From contig NC_134147.1 in assembly GCF_033958435.1 (NCBI RefSeq), positions 41,100,001 to 41,164,000 on the forward strand: DNA of 64,000 bases, read 5' to 3'. The position numbers and the translations under genes are program-made. Each line of letters starts with the position of its first letter. The stretch's first letter is position 1. Shown here one piece after another: positions 39,171 through 49,562 of the stretch. The notes under the pieces are model-generated. The model was not told the origin of the DNA and did not search any database. It worked only from the letters and a program-made list of their open reading frames with translations. This DNA comes from Carettochelys insculpta. Taxonomy: Eukaryota > Chordata > Testudines > Carettochelyidae.

Positions 39171-40620
39171 AATAACGTACAGCATGCTACACAGGACAAC
39201 TCTTGACAACCAACCAAAACTTACAGCTGGTCATTTGATCACTGAGGAGACAGATCATAAGAAACACTAATGCCCTATATGCTGCTCCAATTTCCAGGTG
39301 CAATTTAAGGTGTTGACATTGAACTCTGAAGCCCTGTATTGACTAGGTCCTAGCTACACGAGAAACACTTGTCTCCACATATACCACCACAGCAGTGGAT
39401 CTAAATTCAAGTCCTCACACTATAGGTGGGACTTCACTGTGCAGTCAACACTGCTCACAAGTTAGCTTAGCTCAAGCGAAAGCAGCCATGCTGCCAAATA
39501 ACACAAGCTGCATACAGTGGCTGAGTTAGCTGCTAAGGGTGTCAGGCTAATTCAAGTTTTAGCATGCATCCAAACAAGTCAACATAAAGTTAAAAGCATT
39601 ACTACATTTAGCTAAGGGGTTGAGTGTGTGGACATGGCAAATAAGTTATAACTCAAGCTAATGACAATGACAACAAGCTCCAAGTAACCCAAGCTTGGAT
39701 GTTAGTGGCAGGGCTTCACTGGTCCAAAAGAAGTCAATTTTTACTTAAGCCGGCAGGGCACAGTTCAATATCTATGTATATACTTGGACTTTGAGAGACA
39801 AGGAACATATTTCTAGACTTAATAAAATTGGGATGACTCCACTTAATATTCACTATGCACTATTATGTGGAAGTGTCTAAAGAACACGCTTAAAATCTGA
39901 AAATAAGTGAAACTAGATGCTATCAATAGGCTAGATTATACATGAGATACACAGATGGCAAAAACATTTCATTAGAGAGCACTGTGATGAGGATGAAAGA
40001 TTTCTTGTTGACAAAGCATCTTGGAAGAAAGTCCACAGAAGAAAAAAAAAAGAAAGACTTTGCTGACAGAGTAAAACATGCCAGGCCCACAAGGGACAGA
40101 TGACTTGAACTACTAGATGTGTTTGCTTTCTTCCTCCAGGAGTTCCTAGAAGAAATAAACGCCCTAATACAGGTCTAAGAGGACTGGGAACATGCTGAAC
40201 AAGCCCATAAGCTGTCTAAATAGCATAACAGATAGAGATGATAATATAGCAGGTAACTGTGGTAAACACCATTGCAAGAACTTGACATATCTATTCACAA
40301 GTTTAAATTCATTCATTGATTTCAAGTAGCACAATCAGGCAATAAACAGCACCACCAATCCTTCCAACACCTCTTTAATTTAGGGTTGATTCCCAAATTG
40401 TGCACTGCACCTGTTTCATGTACAAGTGTGAAATGGTGTATTCCCAGGTACCCAGCTTGGTCCGATTAGCAAGTATGATTGCTTTTGCACCCCAGAAATA
40501 GAGGTCAAGGATTTTCAAACAGCAGAAACAGCTATTATTCTCCATCAGTGTTGCATGCTCATTTATTTTATCTGCTGATGTCTTCTCCTTATTCTTCCAC
40601 AAACTTATCCAATTTTCACA
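39171..40620. other. Intronic, possibly one old short element
   Basis: 39,350-39,640 has AGCTACACGAGAAACACTT at the left and GTGTGTGGACATGGC at the right, faintly like a decayed terminal-repeat element, but the evidence is too weak for a call. Confidence 0.35.
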
Positions 40621-40716
40621 AAACAAAACAGCGGTCCTGTAGCACTTTAAAAACTAACAAAATAATGCATTAGGTGATGAGTTTTCATGGGGCAGACCCA
40701 CTTCTTCAGATCTGGA
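40621..40716 (+). mobile_element. SINE 3' fragment
   Basis: Contains ACAGCGGTCCTGTAGCACTT, AAAAACTAACAAAATAATGC and GGGCAGACCCACTTCTTCAG. The head is absent. Confidence 0.8.
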
Positions 40717-41837
40717 AAGAGTGTTAATTTTGTCCAATTTTATGTAGGTGAGCCCACCAGAGCACTCTTAACAATCCAGCTTTTTCAATCATTTAGAGCA
40801 CTACTACAGGTGCTGGTCAATCTCACTTTGTTTTTTATTTTCTTTATGCACAGTCAAGCATTAGTGGTAGCCTGGGCCTCTCCAAGGACAGTGATATCCT
40901 TTGGCCGGGACTGGATAATGCCCAACAATACCCTTTACATAATACTACACAGAACTTGGACCCTCCCTCTCCCCACAAAACGCATTCTGAACAAAACTGC
41001 TATTATTACAGGAAACGCTAACTAAAAGGCTGCTTTTATGATCCCCAACTGCATAGGATGTTTCCTTTCAATATATTTTGTTTCGCCTTTACAAATGGGC
41101 TGATTCAGCAGTGCAGAATGCAAACAGCAGACACATGGCTGCCCAATTATTCCCTCGGTAACAATTTTCAACCAGAGACGTGGTTTAAAAAAAAAACAAA
41201 CCAGCAATCCACCCCACCCCATGACAAATAACCTCCCCAGATCAGGGCACCCCCACAGGGCTTCACCAGTCCACCTTGTCCCTTAATTACCAGGCTACCC
41301 TTTGCAACATTTCCCCTGTTTTGACACATTGTCTCATGCTGTGTGTCAGTGACAGCCTACACGCTCCTGCCCAGAGCTCCAGTGTGCTCAAATGCAGGCA
41401 GGCCCTGTGATTTCAGGGCACAGGCAGCACCCCAGGGGCACTGCCTGGGGGGGAAAGGAAGGCCCTTCCCCATTCCTACCCAGGGCCGAAGCAAGAGGGT
41501 GGGCATCTCTCCTGGGAACAGAGAAGATGGGAAAGATGCAGAGGAGGGGAATAAAAGACCACCAGAAAACTAGAAGGGCAGGAGGCAGAGGAAGGGAAGG
41601 CAGAGAGGGGTGGGAGTGGAGATGAGGAATGGACAGGAGATCCAGAAAGGGGGCAGAGTGAGTGGGAATGGACAGGGTGGCGGGCACAGGAAGGGGACAG
41701 AAGAAGAGGCGAGGGCAGGGGCGTAGGGGGCGCAGGGACGGGGAATGAATGGGGTCGGGGGCGCAGGGAGAAGGCAGAAGGGCTGAGGATGGGGACGGGG
41801 GCGGATGGGGCGCAGGGAGGGCACCGCGCTGCCCCAC

Positions 41838-41941
41838 CTGCTGGCCAGGGGCTGGCTCTTCAGCTCATAGTAGGTCTTGGGCTCCTCGTGGAACTCCTCG
41901 CCGACCTCGAAGTCCGCCACGATCCCCGACTCCGCCTGCAT
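41838..41941 (-). CDS. MITF: MITF isoform A first coding exon (exon 1A), partial CDS
   Basis: MITF is a basic helix-loop-helix leucine-zipper transcription factor of the MiT/TFE family, acting in the nucleus on E-box/M-box and lysosomal gene promoters. This exon gives only the isoform-A N-terminus: 34 codons starting MQAESGIVADFEVGEE, then FHEEPKTYYELKSQPLAS, followed by two bases (AG) of a split codon. The sequence matches the known MITF-A start almost residue for residue; the visible differences from the human form as I remember it are Ala for Ser at residue 3, Ala for Pro at 9 and Ala for Lys at 33. The start codon occupies 41,939-41,941 with A at -3 (good Kozak context). The exon ends CAG|GTGGGG, with the GT donor at 41,836-41,837, and the leftover AG fits the Ser codon that continues in the next exon. 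Transactivation, bHLH and zipper domains lie outside the window. An in-frame ATG 36 codons upstream (42,047-42,049) has weak context. The paralogue TFE3 has a related ESGIVAD...YELKSQPL segment, but the EEFHEEPKTYYELKS stretch is MITF-specific. Confidence 0.95.
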
Positions 41942-42066
41942 CCTCCCCGGCTCTGGCAGCGAGAGGCACCGCGTTGCGCCGGTGCTGCCCGGCGGCGTGT
42001 GCGAGTGCGCGGCTCGCCCGCTTCGCCCGGCTGCCCGCCCGGCCGGCATACGCCCCCGCCCTGCCT

Positions 42067-42078
42067 GGGACTTGTAGT
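42067..42078 (-). promoter_or_regulatory. ACTACAAnTCCC motif (ZNF143/THAP11 type), minus strand
   Basis: Reads ACTACAAGTCCC on the minus strand. The ACTAYRnnnCCC core is an established mammalian promoter motif bound by ZNF143 with THAP11. It lies 126 bp upstream of the MITF-A start codon and forms an inverted pair with the site at 42,132-42,143. Confidence 0.65.
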
Positions 42079-42131
42079 CCGCCAGGGGGCCGGGCCGCCC
42101 GCCTCCGCCCGCCCGGCGCCGGGCCCTGCGC

Positions 42132-42143
42132 ACTACAACTCCC
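42132..42143 (+). promoter_or_regulatory. ACTACAAnTCCC motif (ZNF143/THAP11 type), plus strand
   Basis: Reads ACTACAACTCCC on the plus strand, 53 bp from its inverted partner at 42,067-42,078. Both sit within the CpG island just upstream of MITF exon 1A. The match to the core is exact; that it is used is inference. Confidence 0.65.
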
Positions 42144-42862
42144 GCCAGGCCCGGCAGGAGGATGCGGTGGCCGGGGCGGGGAGCTGTTCAGCGAGCGCCC
42201 GGCCTGCCGCGCGGGGCCTTGGCTGGTTTGCGCCCGCGCCGCGCCACCCCCGTGGGGGTCCCGCCAGCCACAGCGCCGCGCAGTGCAGGACAGGCCGCTC
42301 CGGGGCCCCCAGCCGCGGCCGCGCACACCAGGGAGGGCGCCGGGAGCGCGAGGTGCTGGGCCCCCGCATCGCCCGCTCCGAGGGGCTGGCTGCCTTGGGG
42401 TCCCCGGCCGCTGGGGGGGAGCCTGCCAGAGGGGCAGTGCGGGCTTGCAGCCCCCGGGACCCTGCCCAGCTCACGGCTGAGAGCCGGGGGCAGGTGATCC
42501 CTTGTCGGGGGCGGTAGGACACGACCCGAGGTGCCAGCCGGGGGTGAGGCTGAACCTCTGGAGCGCCAGGCGGCCGGTCTAGCGGCGCCCGAGCTTGGCC
42601 TGCTGGCTCGCGGCTGCCTCACCCGCTGCTGGTGTGCAAAGGGCGTGTGATTGGGGGGGGTTCCCCCCTCAGTCCTGCAGCGTGAAGGCACCAGGGTGTT
42701 ACTTCGGCCCTCCTACAAAGGGCCTTTAAAACTTCCATTGCACGGTCTCCTGTAGTGGGGTCTGCCTTCTGGGTCGTGTGCTGCAGCCAGGCTACTTCAC
42801 AACCCAGTCGGTGATGGAAACTGTAACAGAGAGAAAGCCGGGCTAGGCGATCTACTGTCAAG

Positions 42863-42950
42863 ACGAAAAAGCAGTCCAGGAGCACTTGAAAGACTTAACA
42901 AAATAATTTATTCGGTGATGAGCTTTTAAAGTGCTAGACTTCTCCTCAGC
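42863..42950 (+). mobile_element. SINE 3' fragment at the edge of the CpG island
   Basis: Contains AAAAGCAGTCCAGGAGCACT, AACAAAATAATTTATTCGG and TGATGAGCTTTTAAAGTGC. It lies about 920 bp upstream of the MITF-A start codon, so it marks where unconstrained sequence resumes. Confidence 0.75.
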
Positions 42951-43093
42951 AATATTGGAGCTCGCTTTTGGGGTGCATCACACTGGGATGATGAACAGGA
43001 TAACAAAAACAAAGGCAAAATCCTTGTGTCAGGTGCTACCTAGTTAGTTGGCTTAGCAAGGAAAACATTGTGTTGCAGTACAACGTGGTTAAT

Positions 43094-43293
43094 AACAAGA
43101 AGTCCTGTGGCACCTTACAGGCTAGCAGATATTTTGGAGCATAAACTTTGGTGTGCAAAGACCATGAAAGACTTCATTGAAGCAGCTGTTTGCTGATGAA
43201 AGTTTGTGCTCCAAAATATCTGTTAGTCTGTAAGGTGTCACAGGACTTTTTGCAGTTTTTTGAAGATACAGACTAACTCAGCAACCCCTCTGA
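43094..43293 (-). mobile_element. SINE with inverted partial copy (third dimer)
   Basis: A headless forward body (AACAAGAAGTCCTGTGGCAC ... AAAGACCATG, about 43,094-43,174) is followed by a complete inverted SINE. That SINE ends with the inverted head GACTAACTCAGCAACCCCTC at about 43,290. The arms share the TATTTTGGAGCATAAACTTT block and its complement. Confidence 0.85.
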
Positions 43294-44044
43294 AGGTGGT
43301 TAATGTTCAATTAAGCGCAATGAAATGCTTATTTAGGCTCACAAAAGTTTCCCCTTCCACCCACCAGTGGCTTTCACTGTGTGCAGTGTGACCAATTGTA
43401 AATGATGAAAGGGAAAAGAGGCCAATCAATCCTGCATGATGGCTAGCTGCCTAGTTCTCCCTCCTGCTGGAGTGCATTCAGGGAAGAAATGGAAAGCAAG
43501 GCAAAAGTACTTTTAAGAGTCTTTCTTGCATCCAGGTGTTCAAGCTGCAGCTCAGTGATAAGTTGCTATTAGGGCTGTCAATGTTCCCCTTGGAGCTGTG
43601 GGCTGCCAGGAAGAATGAATCCAGCAGCTCCAGACCATCCCCAGAGAATCTCCTTTATCAGTTATGCTGGTTTATAAGTACTTGCTGGTGAATGCATAGG
43701 GTTGGTAAAAGCCAGAGTCATAACTGAATGAAGACATCATAATGGAAAACCTGGAGGAGATGACAGCTGACTGGTATGCACTAACAGATTTTGCCTGGAC
43801 TGTGAGTCAGGAGTTCTTAACCTGTTTCTTTCTGAACCCTGCCACTTCCCAGCATGCTATAAAAATTGCATGGCCCATCTGTGTCACAACTGTTTGTCTT
43901 CATGGCCTGCATTAGCTGGTTGCAAGCAGGGCAGTTGCCAAGGGCCTCACACCACAGGGACCCCACGAAGCTACATTGTTCAGGATTTGACTTGCAGTCC
44001 TGAGATGCCAAGGCTCAGGCTTTGGCTTTCTGCCCTGGACCTGA
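43294..44044. other. Upstream flank of MITF, nothing recognised
   Basis: No gene or named repeat. Confidence 0.5.
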
Positions 44045-44329
44045 GGCCTGGTCTACACTGGGGATCAAAGTCAATCTGAAGTATGCAATTCTAGCCAAAT
44101 CATTTATGTAGCTAGAATCATCTTTTCGGGATCTACTTTCTTCCCTGGTGTAGATTGGGCATCTTTGGGCTTGTGACAACGTCTCTTACTCTATGCATCA
44201 GAATGAAGTACCACGGTCGACAGCCAAGCGCAGAGAGATCAATTTTGCTTCATCTTCACACACGTGGCAAAACTGATCCTCGGACGATCAATTGCGGGAC
44301 GCCAGCCCCCTAGTAAATACAGACATACC
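44045..44329. mobile_element. Decayed short element starting GGCCTGGTCTACACTG
   Basis: The start GGCCTGGTCTACACTGGGGA resembles a turtle short-element family and is followed by AAGTATGCAATTCTAGCC. The right end near CAGACATACC is a weak inverted match. The interior includes GGTCGACAGCCAAGCGC. No target duplication is visible. Confidence 0.5.
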
Positions 44330-45654
44330 TTCAGCGAGTCTAATGCTGGCCCTGCTCTCTGGTTTATTTTTGCAGACCCCCTTGAAACATGCTTGAGGCT
44401 TCCCAGGGATCCCCAGGCCTCAAATTGAGAACAAGGTGTAGGTTATCCCTTCTGAGTAAATGTGTGTGATGCCAGGATAGGCTTCAAATAGTGAAGTTTA
44501 CAGAGTAAAGAAATTCCTCATATAAACCCATATGGCAGCTCACAAGTTTACCATTGGTTTAAAAACAATGCTTTAAAATTGCATAAGCCTTTAGGAAACA
44601 ACTCGGTTTTAATTATTTGTAGTGCTTTTTAATATACCACTTATCCCACTGACAACCTGGGGCCCAGCCTGATGATTGATTTTCTTTTATAGAACATGGT
44701 TGGTGTGTGCCCACTGCTTTGTCCTATATATGTATAAAAACAAGGTCCCTGCCTCATAGCACTTACAGTCTAGACAGTAAATAATAAAGAGTACCTTTTT
44801 CTACACTGAATGCCATTAGCCATTAGATAAACTTTCCTAATGATGTGATGGAGTCTTCCTCACTTGAAGTCTTTAAAAAAAATCAAGCTATGAAATCTTT
44901 CCAAAAGATATGTTTTAGCTCAATCAAAAGTGATTCACTTGATGTGTGAACCTCTTGGAATAACTCCAGGTCCTGTTATGCAGGAGGTCCAACTGAATGA
45001 TGGTAGGGGTCATTTTAACCTTAAAATGTATGAATTTATAGTGAGAGTAGAAGACCATGCTTAGGAGTGGAAAGCTGGCCAGAAAAATGAACTTTGAAAC
45101 AGACTCACATTTGAGCCGCTTTCAGTTTGTACTGATGTTGTGGGGCCATCTCCCAAAGATCTGTTTTAATTTTGTTTTTAAATCACATTCTGGCTTAAAA
45201 AAAAGGGAGTAGAGTCCCTTTATCTATATTGCTCTGAAATATGTTTAATGGAATAGCTTTTCTTAAGCACCCCCGCCCCACACCTAATCATAGAGTGCTG
45301 CGTAGAAGTACCTTCGGAACTTCCTGATGATGTAATCAGCAATGGCTCATGGCCAGATCAGTGTACGGAATGAAGCAGGTTGGTTCCTGGAGTATTAGAA
45401 ATGGCAGGGTTCACAATTTTCAAAAGTAACACAAATTGGTTGGAATGGAAACTTATTTACTAAGGGTCAGCTGAAATTGTTCTGGCCACAATCTGTTGCT
45501 ACCGGGGTTTTATTCTAGCTTCCCATTACCAGTTAGCTCGTCAAGGTCTTTCTCCTTATAACCATGCTAACAGAACCAGTTTTCTGAGGTGATTTCATTA
45601 ACATGCCACTAGCTCACAGCCTATCAAAGTTTTAGTCACCTATCCCTTTGAGGG

Positions 45655-45800
45655 CCCCTGCTCTGAACCATTAGATTGTAATGGTGTATGGGCAGAGACT
45701 GCCTTTCTGTTCAGAGTTTGTACAGTGCCTAGTGCGGCAGGAATCCTGGTCCACGACCTAGATTCCTACACACTACAGTAAATAAAATACAACAATATTA
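45655..45800 (+). repeat. L2/MIR-like tail fragment, copy 2 of 3
   Basis: GCAGAGACTGCCTTTCTGTT, then GTTTGTACAGTGCCTAGTGC, ATCCTGGTCCACGACC and an AATAAAATAC-type end. Same order as in 7,866 and 54,190. Confidence 0.65.
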
Positions 45801-45837
45801 ATACATTAGGATTTTCTCCTTCCCACAATCCCTGGCT

Positions 45838-45955
45838 CTTCATAGAGCACTAGCCTGGAAGGGACCTTAAGAGGTCAAGTCCAGTTCTCCATTCTCACAG
45901 CAGAACCAAGCACCATGTAGATCATCCTAGATACATATTCTATTTAACCATGCCT
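45838..45955 (-). repeat. CR1 LINE 3' fragment
   Basis: The plus strand reads AGCCTGGAAGGGACCTTAAG, then AGAACCAAGCACCATG, an inverted CR1 3' end. Confidence 0.75.
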
Positions 45956-47199
45956 ACAAATCTCTGGCTCATCACCCCAATCCTGCCCTACATATGTGCC
46001 CTCCAGGGTGCAGGTGTGTCTTACTGTCCATGGTCAGTCTAATCACCCTGACTTGCAGGGCAGCAAGGCCCCAATCCATGTGACTGTTGCTGAACAGAAG
46101 GGGTGGGGAAACAGCCCCAGTAGGAGGGCCCAGCCCCCCCCCACACACACACTCTACCACACCACAACCCAGGGCCCAGTCAGTGGTGGAGTGGTCCACC
46201 ACCAGCTCAGCAGGGATTCCCACCAAAACATTGGGGTGGGAGGAACCACTCACACATCCTCCCTGGGTCACTTCCTACCATCGCTGGCAACACAGTTGTC
46301 CATCAGGTTTCAGGGTCCTAGGGTTCTGTAGTTCCCATGTCTCCCCAGGGCTCCACTAGTCCTGAAGACTCTTCCCTGACTCTGCAACAAATACTTTCTC
46401 TCTAACATCCCACCCAAAGTGAGCTAAATTGCTCCCTTTTATACTAGCCCTACACTTGGACCATGCCCAATAGAGTGAAGGTGACATGGCTTTCTCGGCC
46501 CTTAATGCAGGGTGAGGAAATGAGACTGTGATCCAATTCAGCCCCTAGCAGTGGGGCTGATAGCCACTGCGGGCCTGGGGGCATGGGTGAGAGCAGGCTT
46601 GGCTCTCTCCCCCTAGAAGGGGCAAAGCCAAGGATAGAAGGGTGGGGCTTCAGGCAGGCAGCCCTGCCCGCCACCCCATGCTCCGTCAGAGGCATGCATG
46701 GAGTGAGCCACAGCGTTTCAAAGGGACCCAGAAGTTCAGCCACCACCACTGCTATTTTGGCAGTGGTAGCTGGCGCTCCAAGACCGTTTCAGATGCCAAG
46801 CCTGGGGGCAATTTCCCCTCCTCTCCATCGGTGGGCCTGGGCCCTAGTGATAAGTTAAGAGTAACTTCAGGGCAGTTGTCAGTGATGCTCTGCAGCAGTC
46901 CTCAAGAGCAGTTCTGGCAGCTAGAAATAGCCAGAAAATGGAGACTCTGGACACACCCCTTGCAACCGGAACCAGAAGGACCAAATACAGGCTCTGTATT
47001 ACAATTTTCAAAATACTAGGTCACTTATAAGTCCATGATCCCACTGAGTTCCTAGGCACTTCTGAGAATTGGGATAGCATAGCCATACCAGCAGGAAGAA
47101 TCCACCTCTTTGGCTCATTTAAGTCAATGAGAGTTTTGTCTTAGCAAGACCAAGTAAGAGTATCAGAACTAGGCCCTTAAGTATTATTGTAATTATTAT
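45956..47199. other. Upstream flank, GC-richer, nothing recognised
   Basis: 46,000-46,850 is richer in G and C than average and gives overlapping frames of 90-125 codons on both strands, none with a recognised domain. CpG is not enriched as in the promoter island. Confidence 0.45.
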
Positions 47200-47480
47200 T
47201 TTTCATGAACCTATCCGTCTGTGATGATTGCAATAATAAAGGCTCTTAATTAATGCATCATTTAAATTGATTGGAGGACTTTCTTGCCGGGTGAAACTCT
47301 GTATTGGCAGGCTGTGGGCATCGACGGATTTAACATAAGGATCCCTAATGATGCTTTTGGCAAAAGAACATAAAAAATCCCAACAAATAAAACGTACCCT
47401 ATTATTGAACCACATGCAATATTTATCATCTGAGTCACCAGAGGCTGGTGGCTAAACGTTTTTAGCAAACGTTTCTAATT
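47200..47480. other. Candidate conserved noncoding element
   Basis: A sequence block with no repeat similarity elsewhere in the window, about 5.4 kb upstream of the MITF-A start codon. It holds clustered homeodomain-like strings (TTAATTAATGCATCATTTAA at about 47,248-47,267) and several CpGs in AT-rich surroundings (near 47,289, 47,322 and 47,393). Whether it is conserved cannot be judged from one sequence. Frames crossing it (minus 47,203-47,415 and 47,262-47,468) are not recognised proteins. Confidence 0.3.
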
Positions 47481-47989
47481 CACTGTTTCTTCATTGGACA
47501 AGAGGCTCCGTACCATGGTAAGGAAACAATCAGAACTCTTCATGATGCTGCAGGAAGCATATTCGTGTATTTTTGGGTGCACAAACAGGAGGTTCTTCTC
47601 TGCTACATCTAATACATGGTTTCAATTTTTCCCTGAAACACATGGCAATTTTTCATTGCACCTGGATAATCAGGTATCTTTGTGCTGTTTTGCTGAGTCG
47701 TGTTCCCTTCATACAGCAGGTGTTATTTGTTTTATAGTTCCCTACTAGTTAGCCTTTCAGGGGGAAGGCTTCTGTTGTGTCTAAGTAGCTTATTTATACT
47801 TGAGCATACCACTGAACAAACAGGATTCCCGGAGGTAAATTATACTATGACAACGTTGCAGTTAGATCTCCTTAAAATGCAAGAATTATTTTTAGCAATA
47901 CGGAAATAGTAAGTGGTGATACAGATGCAAAGAACTAGCCATTGACTTTTTCTTTGTCTTCTTTGGATTTACTTATAACTAATACTTAG

Positions 47990-48150
47990 GACCTATTAGC
48001 CATAGATCTCAAAATGGTTTATGACGGTGACTAAGGATTATTCCCATCACTGGACAGATAGCAGAACAAGGGATATACTTGACTTGCCCAAGGACAGGCA
48101 GTAAATCAGTGCCAGAACCGAGAGTAGAACACTGATCTCTTAATGCTTAA
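47990..48150 (+). repeat. MIR-like SINE relic
   Basis: TTATTCCCATCACTGGACAG is followed by TTGACTTGCCCAAGGACAGG, GTAAATCAGTGCCAGAACCG and AGTAGAACACTGATCTC. This is the classic MIR core order (ATTATCCCCATTTTACAGA ... GACTTGCCCAAGGTCACAC ... GAACCCAGGTCTC). It is an ancient, shared amniote repeat. Confidence 0.8.
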
Positions 48151-48412
48151 TGCAGATTTTGCACTATGGTCACAATCGTTAAACATTTAAGCCTGTGTGC
48201 TGCTTTCATCACATGAGTCCGCCAGTGAAGACAATGGGCATGCTCCCAAGTAACTAATATGCTTAACTGTTTGCAGGTTTGGACTAAAATACATTACAAA
48301 GGATAATTCTCCCAATGGTCTGTGAAACAGTTTCCCTATGGGAAAACCTAGACAGAAGTACCTCAAATTGGCCAAAGCCATTAAAGTCAGTGTTGGGGGT
48401 ATCATAAAACTG

Positions 48413-48435
48413 TATCAGAGGGGTAGCTGAACTGT
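48413..48435 (+). repeat. SINE head fragment
   Basis: GTATCAGAGGGGTAGCTGAA is the SINE head; the body is missing. Confidence 0.6.
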
Positions 48436-48579
48436 GGCATTCCTGGTTCTTAGTCGAATAGTCAACTCACTAGACCACATCCTACTTTGGTCCTCCAGGG
48501 CAGGTGGGAATGACTGTTACGTGAATAAATATAAGCACCTTCGAGGAGGTTGCAGCACTAACATAGATGCTAGAACTAG

Positions 48580-49000
48580 GGCTACGTTTACACCATAGCA
48601 ATCTGTCAACAGAAGTTACTGTCGGAAGATACCTCACGACAAAACTTCTGTTGACAGATCGTGGCCACACACGAAAGCAGATCGCTCTGTCAATCTCCTC
48701 TGTCAACAGAGAGTGGCTGGATTATCAAGCCAATCTCTCAACAGAACAGCCAACTGGAAGCACAGCACACAGGGCTGCCCAGTGACCCAGAGGCCCCGTC
48801 TGTTGACAGAGGGCCCCCTAGAGCATCTACCTGGCTTTTTTGTTGACAGATTCTGTCAAAAAGCCATTCTGCCTTGTGGGGGAGAAGCAGAAGGCTGTCA
48901 ACAAAAGTGCCACATTCTGTCGATTTACTGTCTTCAGAATTCATTTTTAGTGTAGACACTCCACGGGTTGTCACCAAACCTCTCTAGTGTAGACATAGTA
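48580..49000. mobile_element. Short Harbinger-like element with TGTTGACAGA palindromes
   Basis: The left end GGCTACGTTTACACCA and the inverted right end TACTATGTCTACACTA match imperfectly. TAG flanks both sides (48,577-48,579 and 49,001-49,003). The interior carries many copies of TGTTGACAGA and its complement TCTGTCAACA. The overlapping frames on both strands are repeat-derived. Confidence 0.7.
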
Positions 49001-49562
49001 TAGATGCAAGGGGGCGGGGCTGCAGCAGGTCCTGACTTGCAGTGGTTTCCATTATGTAAAGTGTTTACGGTTTGGTTCAATGGCTCTTGGCACCCCCACT
49101 TTTAAAACTGTTCCAGTAATACAAAATGCAGCAGAGCCTTGGAGCCCAGGTTATGGATCAACCAGGCCTGTATTGTGCTAAATGTACAGACACAGAACAA
49201 AAGACAGTCCAGGCCCCAAACACCTTACAATCTATTAGACAAGTGGAAACAGCCAGGTGAACTGGCAATCACAATGGGATGATGAAACATGATTGGTCAG
49301 CATAATAGTTATCAACATTTCATTGTCAAGTTTAATGTAGGAATTGTATTAATCCTGCACTATATACGGGGAATGTCAAAGGTAAAAATAAATATCTTTG
49401 CAGCTGCTCCTTTGCATAAAAAAGTGACAGGGTCGCTGAAGCCACGGTTAAGTCTTTATTGTATGTTCACCTGAGCAGATTCATGGACAGGAGTGAGCAT
49501 GTTGTTTGCTTTCTGACTGGCTTGAGATCTGCCTCAAATTCATTATTGATTTAAAACAAATA

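Larger units (their letters stand above)
1..41837 (-). other. MITF: First intron of MITF (isoform A), partial
   Basis: Everything on the low-coordinate side of the exon 1A splice donor is inferred to be intron, because the gene reads on the minus strand and no further MITF exon was recognised. In other vertebrates MITF has several alternative first exons downstream of 1A. Their coding parts are very short or absent, so one of them could lie here unseen. The 5' boundary (GT at 41,836-41,837) is seen directly. The intron is filled by the repeats listed separately. Confidence 0.8.
41700..42650 (-). promoter_or_regulatory. CpG island / MITF-A promoter
   Basis: This is by far the most GC- and CpG-rich stretch of the window, surrounded by AT-rich DNA. 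It has many GC-box-like CCGCCC/CCCGCC strings (for example near 42,052 and 42,090-42,115) and no obvious TATA box, as in a typical dispersed-start promoter. It spans MITF exon 1A, which lies near its low-coordinate edge, so transcription should start within about 42,000-42,500 on the minus strand. The exact start site cannot be seen. Several long frames cross the island on both strands, but they are a side effect of few stop codons in GC-rich DNA. No divergent plus-strand gene was recognised. Confidence 0.85.

Noticed and set aside
1..41837. Alternative MITF first exons downstream of 1A
   Set aside because: I looked for further MITF-like N-terminal peptides on the minus strand and saw none I could support. 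Such exons carry too little coding sequence to find by eye.
42050..42133. Extending the MITF-A frame to position 42,133
   Set aside because: The codon there is GTG, not ATG; MITF-A is known to begin at the MQ... methionine, which has the better context.
41749..42517. Two plus-strand frames of over 240 codons across the CpG island
   Set aside because: They are Pro/Arg/Ala/Gly-rich, overlap each other and the minus-strand MITF exon, and have no known domain. GC-rich DNA lacks stop codons.
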